From assembly GCA_036525185.1 (NCBI GenBank), contig DATDAW010000018.1, positions 5,852 through 69,851 on the forward strand: DNA of 64,000 nt, given 5' to 3'. Positions 60,237 to 64,000 of this stretch are shown here, piece after piece. The notes under the pieces are model-generated. The model was not told where the DNA came from and ran no database searches. It saw only the letters and a program-made list of their open reading frames with translations. The position numbers and the translations under genes were made by a program. Source of the stretch: DATDAW01 sp036525185. Its GTDB lineage: Bacteria > Verrucomicrobiota > Verrucomicrobiia > Chthoniobacterales > DASVRZ01. Position 1 is the stretch's first letter; each line of letters begins with the position of its first letter.

Positions 60237-62261
60237 ATGAATCTCCCGCCGGTGACTCCATACGTACACACCGCACACACTTCCCGCGCGTGGTTCAGCG
60301 CGAGCATCGAAGCATTTCTTCAGACAACACCGGAAACGGTCGCCGGCATTCTACTCACTCACTCCACGCAGGAGGTCGTCACTCAGCAACGAGACGCTTG
60401 GATTGGACAGGTAGAGATTCTTCGCGACACTCTCGCCGGCCTGGAAGGGAGCCTCTTCCTCGAGTTCAGTATTCCACGTATGGGCCGCCGAATCGATGCG
60501 GTAGTGATCGTCGGGCCGGTCGTTTTTGCGATTGAGTTCAAGGTTGGGGAAAAAGCTTTCGACGGCGCCGCCCGGGAGCAGGTTTGGGACTATGCGTTAG
60601 ACCTTAAGAACTTTCATGAGGCCAGCCATGCGGTGCCCATTGTGCCGATCCTTGTCGCAACAGAAGCCGTGGCCGCGTCGTGTCCGGTGCTGCATGCAGA
60701 AGCAGACGGCGTTTTTCGCCCAGTGCTTGTGGCGTGCACAGGGTTCCGGTCCGCGATCGACCTCGCGCTCGCAAGCATCGACGGTCCAGCGATCGACCTC
60801 ACAGCTTGGCCGCTGGCGCCTTATCGACCCACACCAACGATCATTGAAGCTGCGCGGGCGCTGTATGCGCAGCATTCAGTGGAAGCGATTGCACGACACG
60901 ACGCCGGCGCCCGGAATCTGCGCATTACTTCCAGGCGTCTCGATGAGATGGTGGATGAGGCCATGGAGGAACGGCAAAAGGTCATCTGCTTTGTGACCGG
61001 TGTGCCAGGCGCCGGAAAAACGTTGGTCGGCCTAAACGTCGCCACGCGTCACCGTCGCCAACTCGAGCAACCCACACACGCCGTCTTCCTCTCCGGCAAC
61101 GGACCTCTTGTCGCCGTGCTCCGCGAGGCGCTGACTCGCGACGAAGTCGCGCGACGGACGCAAGCTGGCCAGAAAGCAACCAAAGCCCAACTTGGGAAGA
61201 GTGTGAAAGCATTCATCCAAAACGTTCACCACTTTCGCGATGAAGCGCTCTTCGACTCGCGAGCGCCAGCGGACCACGTGGTCATATTTGATGAAGCGCA
61301 GCGTGCGTGGAATTTGCGACAGACGGCAAACTTCATGCAGCGGAAGAAGAATCAGGCGGGTTTTGCCCAGTCGGAACCAGAGTTTCTAATCTCCTATCTG
61401 GATAGGCACACAGATTGGGCGGTAATTGTCTGTCTTGTTGGCGGCGGACAAGAAATCAATACTGGCGAAGCCGGCATCGATGCGTGGCTCGATGCGGTGC
61501 AGACGAGATTTCCTCATTGGCACATGCACATTTCGCCACGGCTTACCGACCGCGAATACGCGGCTGGCAAGGCGCTGGAAAAAACCCGCGGTCTCACTCA
61601 TGCGCACTTTGACGAGGCACTGCATCTCTCCATGTCGATGCGCTCTTTCCGCGCTGAGAATGTGTCAGGATTTGTGAAGGCGTTGCTCGACTGCGAGTTG
61701 GCGGAAGCGCGCAAGAGCTTCAGGAATCTCGAAGATCGCTACCCCATCGTCCTTACGCGCGATCTCAGCCGAGCAAAGCAATGGGTTCGCGCGCAGGCTC
61801 GCGGCTCCGAACGCTTTGGCCTCGTCGCATCCTCGAAAGCACAGCGGTTGAAACCGCACGCAATCGACATCCGCGTGAATGTCGATCCGGTGCATTGGTT
61901 CCTCAGCGACCGCAACGACACACGCTCCAGCTACTACCTTGAAGACGCAGCGACCGAGTTTCAAGTCCAAGGGCTGGAGCTCGACTGGACATGCGTGACT
62001 TGGGACGGCGACTTCCGCTTCACCGGATCCGGCTGGAGCTGCCACGACTTCCGCGGGAGCCGTTGGTGCGATATCCATGTCCCGGAAAGTCGGAATTATC
62101 TCCGCAACGCTTACCGCGTCCTGCTCACCCGAGCGCGGCAAGGAATGGTGATCTTTGTCCCAGCCGGCGACCCTACCGACCACACGCGGTCGCCGGTGCA
62201 CTACGACGCTACTTTCAACTACCTCCGCAGCGTTGGAATGCCGGTGCTCGACTGCCCCTGA
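60237..62261 (+). CDS. PD-(D/E)XK nuclease-like and DUF2075 helicase-like fusion
   Basis: A 674-residue protein. The N-terminal restriction-endonuclease-like domain (about 65-145) shows D87 in RRIDAVV and E100-x-K102 in AIEFKVG, a complete PD-(D/E)XK core. The C-terminal SF1-type DUF2075 domain has Walker A TGVPGAGKT (254-262), Walker B VVIFDEAQRAW (348-358), a motif-V-like FQVQGLELDW and a motif-VI-like YRVLLTRARQGM. Nuclease plus motor points to DNA or RNA processing, probably defence-related; the family is uncharacterised. The ATG at 60237 is preferred to 60174, whose extra residues are unconserved. Confidence 0.85.
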   Translation: MNLPPVTPYVHTAHTSRAWFSASIEAFLQTTPETVAGILLTHSTQEVVTQQRDAWIGQVEILRDTLAGLEGSLFLEFSIPRMGRRIDAVVIVGPVVFAIEFKVGEKAFDGAAREQVWDYALDLKNFHEASHAVPIVPILVATEAVAASCPVLHAEADGVFRPVLVACTGFRSAIDLALASIDGPAIDLTAWPLAPYRPTPTIIEAARALYAQHSVEAIARHDAGARNLRITSRRLDEMVDEAMEERQKVICFVTGVPGAGKTLVGLNVATRHRRQLEQPTHAVFLSGNGPLVAVLREALTRDEVARRTQAGQKATKAQLGKSVKAFIQNVHHFRDEALFDSRAPADHVVIFDEAQRAWNLRQTANFMQRKKNQAGFAQSEPEFLISYLDRHTDWAVIVCLVGGGQEINTGEAGIDAWLDAVQTRFPHWHMHISPRLTDREYAAGKALEKTRGLTHAHFDEALHLSMSMRSFRAENVSGFVKALLDCELAEARKSFRNLEDRYPIVLTRDLSRAKQWVRAQARGSERFGLVASSKAQRLKPHAIDIRVNVDPVHWFLSDRNDTRSSYYLEDAATEFQVQGLELDWTCVTWDGDFRFTGSGWSCHDFRGSRWCDIHVPESRNYLRNAYRVLLTRARQGMVIFVPAGDPTDHTRSPVHYDATFNYLRSVGMPVLDCP

Positions 62262-62296
62262 GCCGAAAATCGGAAGTCGCGTCCTTCTGCCGAAAC

Positions 62297-62830
62297 TCAA
62301 AGAAGCTTGGGCGGCTCGTCGTTCAACAACTCAGGTTGATCGGCAATTCGCGACCGTTCCGCGAGGAATTCATCGCGTGCCGCTTTTAGTTCCTGGGTCG
62401 TGTGTGTCCTTTTGAACTTTTGTGCCTCCTGGGTGGCGAGCAGGTCACAGCGTTCGTTGAGTGGATGCCCTGCGTGGCCCCTCACCCAATGCCACTCGAC
62501 TTTGTGACGGGATGCCGCCACATCAAGCGCCTGCCACAAGTCGACGTTCCTTATCTTCTTTTTCCAGCCCTTCGCTTTCCAAGCGTGAATCCATTGGGTG
62601 ATTCCGTCCCGCACGTACTCAGAGTCCGTGAACAATTCAACCTCGCACGATTCCTTCAGTAGATTCAACGCCTCCAATGCGGCGACGAGTTCCATTCGGT
62701 TGTTGGTAGTTGCAATAACGCCCCCGCTGAATTCTTTCCTCGTGCTGCCGTATTCGAGAGTCGCGGCCCACCCGCCCGGGCCGGGATTACCCTCACACGC
62801 GCCGTCAGTGTGAATGATGACCTTTTTCAC
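62297..62830 (-). CDS. rnhA: Ribonuclease HI
   Basis: A 177-residue RNase HI degrading RNA in RNA-DNA hybrids. Catalytic acids are in HTDGACEGNPGPGGWA (first Asp), MELVAALEAL (Glu), LFTDSEYVRDGI (Asp) and the final Asp in ERCDLLA, with WHWVRGHAGHPLN. A C-terminal extension of about 30 residues is extra compared with E. coli. Start is GTG at 62830. Converges with the nuclease-helicase gene (35 bases apart). Confidence 0.96.
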   Translation of the reverse strand: MKKVIIHTDGACEGNPGPGGWAATLEYGSTRKEFSGGVIATTNNRMELVAALEALNLLKESCEVELFTDSEYVRDGITQWIHAWKAKGWKKKIRNVDLWQALDVAASRHKVEWHWVRGHAGHPLNERCDLLATQEAQKFKRTHTTQELKAARDEFLAERSRIADQPELLNDEPPKLL

Positions 62831-63074
62831 TATGGCGGAAGCATAGCGGCTCCACGACGGCCGCTGAATCGTATTGTTATGTTTCTTTCAGTTCACCGTT
62901 CGATGGGAAAAGTCGGTATTATCCCCAGGTCTCGCGCCCGACCTTCTTAAGCACGCCGTGGCGGACCATCCGGCAACGCCGCGACTCCGGTATGGCCGAG
63001 CGGCCGCGCCTCCGCCCCAAGCCGCGGCAGTTTTTTCAGCTTTCGCCGGCCAAGGCTTTGGCTACGGTTCAACT

Positions 63075-63932
63075 GTGAAAAGAGGCATCCGCATTGTACC
63101 CATCCTGGTGGCGTTGCTGGCCATGGCCTGGATGTATTTCTCTGCGGAGAAATTTGTGAACCCGGAGACGGGGGAGGTCCATCGCGGGGCGCTTTCCGAG
63201 GCACAGGAGGATCGGTTGGGGCTGCAGAGTTATCAGCAGGTTTTATCCGAGGAACGCGTGATTCAGTCGGGGCCGCAGGTGGATCTGGTGCGGCAGGTGG
63301 CGCAGCGGCTTGCGGTGGCGACCGGGGACGCAGCGAACAAATTTCAGTGGGCCGTGAGCGTGGTCGACAACCGGCAGGTGAATGCGTTTTGTCTGCCTGG
63401 TGGGAAAATCGTGGTTTACACGGGAATTTTGCCCGTGGCGCAAACGCCGGAGGGGTTGGCGACCGTGATGGGACACGAAATGGCGCACGCGACGTCGCGT
63501 CATGGTTCCCAGCGGCTTTTGCAATCCCAGATGATGCAGACCGCAATGGCGGGCGCACAATTTTCGATGGCGGACCTGGACTACCAGTCGCAACGGACGC
63601 TCATCGCGTTGCTCGGCGGCGCGGCGCAATATGGAGCGATCCTGCCATTTTCGCGGAATCACGAGCTAGAGGCGGACCACATCGGACTGATTTATATGGC
63701 TCGCGCGGGATACGACCCTCGGGAGGCCATCGAATTCTGGAAGCGGATGGGCCAAGCAAGCAGTGGTCAGCAGCCACCTGAATTCGCCTCGACGCACCCG
63801 TCCAATTACAACCGGATCCAGCAGTTGGAAGCCTATATGCCCGAGGCGCTTAAGATTTACGAGCAATCGGAGGGCCGGCAGCAGCAACAGCCTTATCGGT
63901 TGAAAATTCCGAACGTGGAACCGACGCGGTGA
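63075..63932 (+). CDS. M48 family metalloprotease
   Basis: A 285-residue membrane-anchored or periplasmic protease. An N-terminal hydrophobic segment (IRIVPILVALLAMAWMYF) is followed by a helical region and the M48 catalytic block VMGHEMAHATSRHG with the zinc-binding HExxH, and the third ligand in NHELEADHIGLIYMARAGYD. It resembles the Oma1/LoiP group that degrades outer-membrane or damaged envelope proteins. The GTG at 63075 is preferred: the 67 codons before it have no conservation. A heptad repeat lies immediately after. Confidence 0.9.
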   Translation: MKRGIRIVPILVALLAMAWMYFSAEKFVNPETGEVHRGALSEAQEDRLGLQSYQQVLSEERVIQSGPQVDLVRQVAQRLAVATGDAANKFQWAVSVVDNRQVNAFCLPGGKIVVYTGILPVAQTPEGLATVMGHEMAHATSRHGSQRLLQSQMMQTAMAGAQFSMADLDYQSQRTLIALLGGAAQYGAILPFSRNHELEADHIGLIYMARAGYDPREAIEFWKRMGQASSGQQPPEFASTHPSNYNRIQQLEAYMPEALKIYEQSEGRQQQQPYRLKIPNVEPTR

Positions 63933-63933
63933 G

Positions 63934-63970
63934 CTAAATTTAAGAATTAAGAATTAGGAGTTAAAAAGAT
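63934..63970. repeat. A/T-rich heptad repeat after the M48 protease gene
   Basis: TTAAGAA TTAAGAA TTAGGAG TTAAAAA runs from 63940 to 63967, four heptamers in tandem, starting eight bases after the M48 stop. It is the same class as the repeats at 7963, 9596, 11054, 19462 and 30163. Confidence 0.65.
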
Positions 63971-64000
63971 GGACTGCGGCCCGGTTCTGGTAGCGCAGAA

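Noticed and set aside
62874..63074. 67-codon N-terminal extension of the M48 protease
   Set aside because: It would place the signal/anchor helix deep inside the protein; the GTG at 63075 starts just before the hydrophobic segment.
1..64000. tRNA, rRNA, CRISPR arrays, insertion sequences, prophage genes
   Set aside because: Looked for by eye on both strands (T-loop motifs, regular spacer arrays, transposase or integrase motifs); none found. A covariance-model search would be needed to exclude small RNAs.

Overview
This 64 kb window is a gene-dense chromosomal segment of a moderately GC-rich Gram-negative bacterium. The best guess is a member of Verrucomicrobiota (PVC group), inferred from several features together: the MoxR/DUF58/BatA/vWA/coiled-coil operon, a PEP-CTERM surface protein, a GTP-type PEP carboxykinase, a futalosine-type UbiD decarboxylase, a tiny CERH lipoprotein, Kdo and heptose LPS genes, and start codons that almost all lack a Shine-Dalgarno sequence. 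No rRNA, tRNA, CRISPR, IS element or prophage was seen.

Layout. 1-5.3 kb: 3' end of a UbiD/MqnL-like decarboxylase, a GDYXXLXY/DUF2157 membrane pair, then nrdR, an unknown gene, a HIT protein and a family 2 glycosyltransferase. 5.4-11.9 kb, minus strand: pyrG, kdsB, gmhB, rfaE1 (LPS inner-core precursors), a LolC/E permease and hslO. 12-15.4 kb: a PEP-CTERM phytase/esterase-like protein, a ZntB/CorA transporter and YceH. 15.4-20.3 kb, plus strand: a STAS protein and a GAF-PP2C phosphatase (partner switching), then grpE, dnaJ and rsmE. 20.3-31.3 kb, minus strand: the MoxR-DUF58-BatA-vWA-DUF4175-coiled-coil-PA14 operon. 31.5-43.3 kb: a TPR protein, an MFS transporter, a PHP phosphoesterase, DUF1802, a CHASE2-adenylate cyclase, allophanate hydrolase, a GT4 glycosyltransferase with obgE, and a geranylgeranyl-reductase-like flavoprotein. 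43.2-46.6 kb: cell-envelope genes (small lipoprotein, L,D-transpeptidase, a large Ig/FN3-like anchored protein, a secreted hypothetical).

46.7-48.5 kb is a decaying locus: an SRPBCC remnant fused to a frameshifted SDR, opposite a TetR regulator. pckG follows. 50.4-57.6 kb is a complete tetronate (threonate/erythronate) catabolic operon: FadR-type regulator, ltnD, MFS permease, otnI, denD, otnK and otnC, followed by an outer-membrane porin. LtnD and DenD would oxidise the two tetronate classes; OtnI, OtnK and OtnC would turn the products into a 3-oxo-tetronate phosphate and then dihydroxyacetone phosphate, which pckG-centred gluconeogenesis could use. The right end holds DUF5069, a PD-(D/E)XK-DUF2075 nuclease-helicase (the best candidate for a defence-type gene), rnhA and an M48 metalloprotease.

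Non-coding structure of note: A/T-rich heptad repeats, often forming inverted pairs, sit hard against gene ends at six or more places. There is a likely operator over the tetronate promoter, and a run of closely packed hairpins between pckG and that promoter. All family calls were made by eye from translated sequence; no database search was run.
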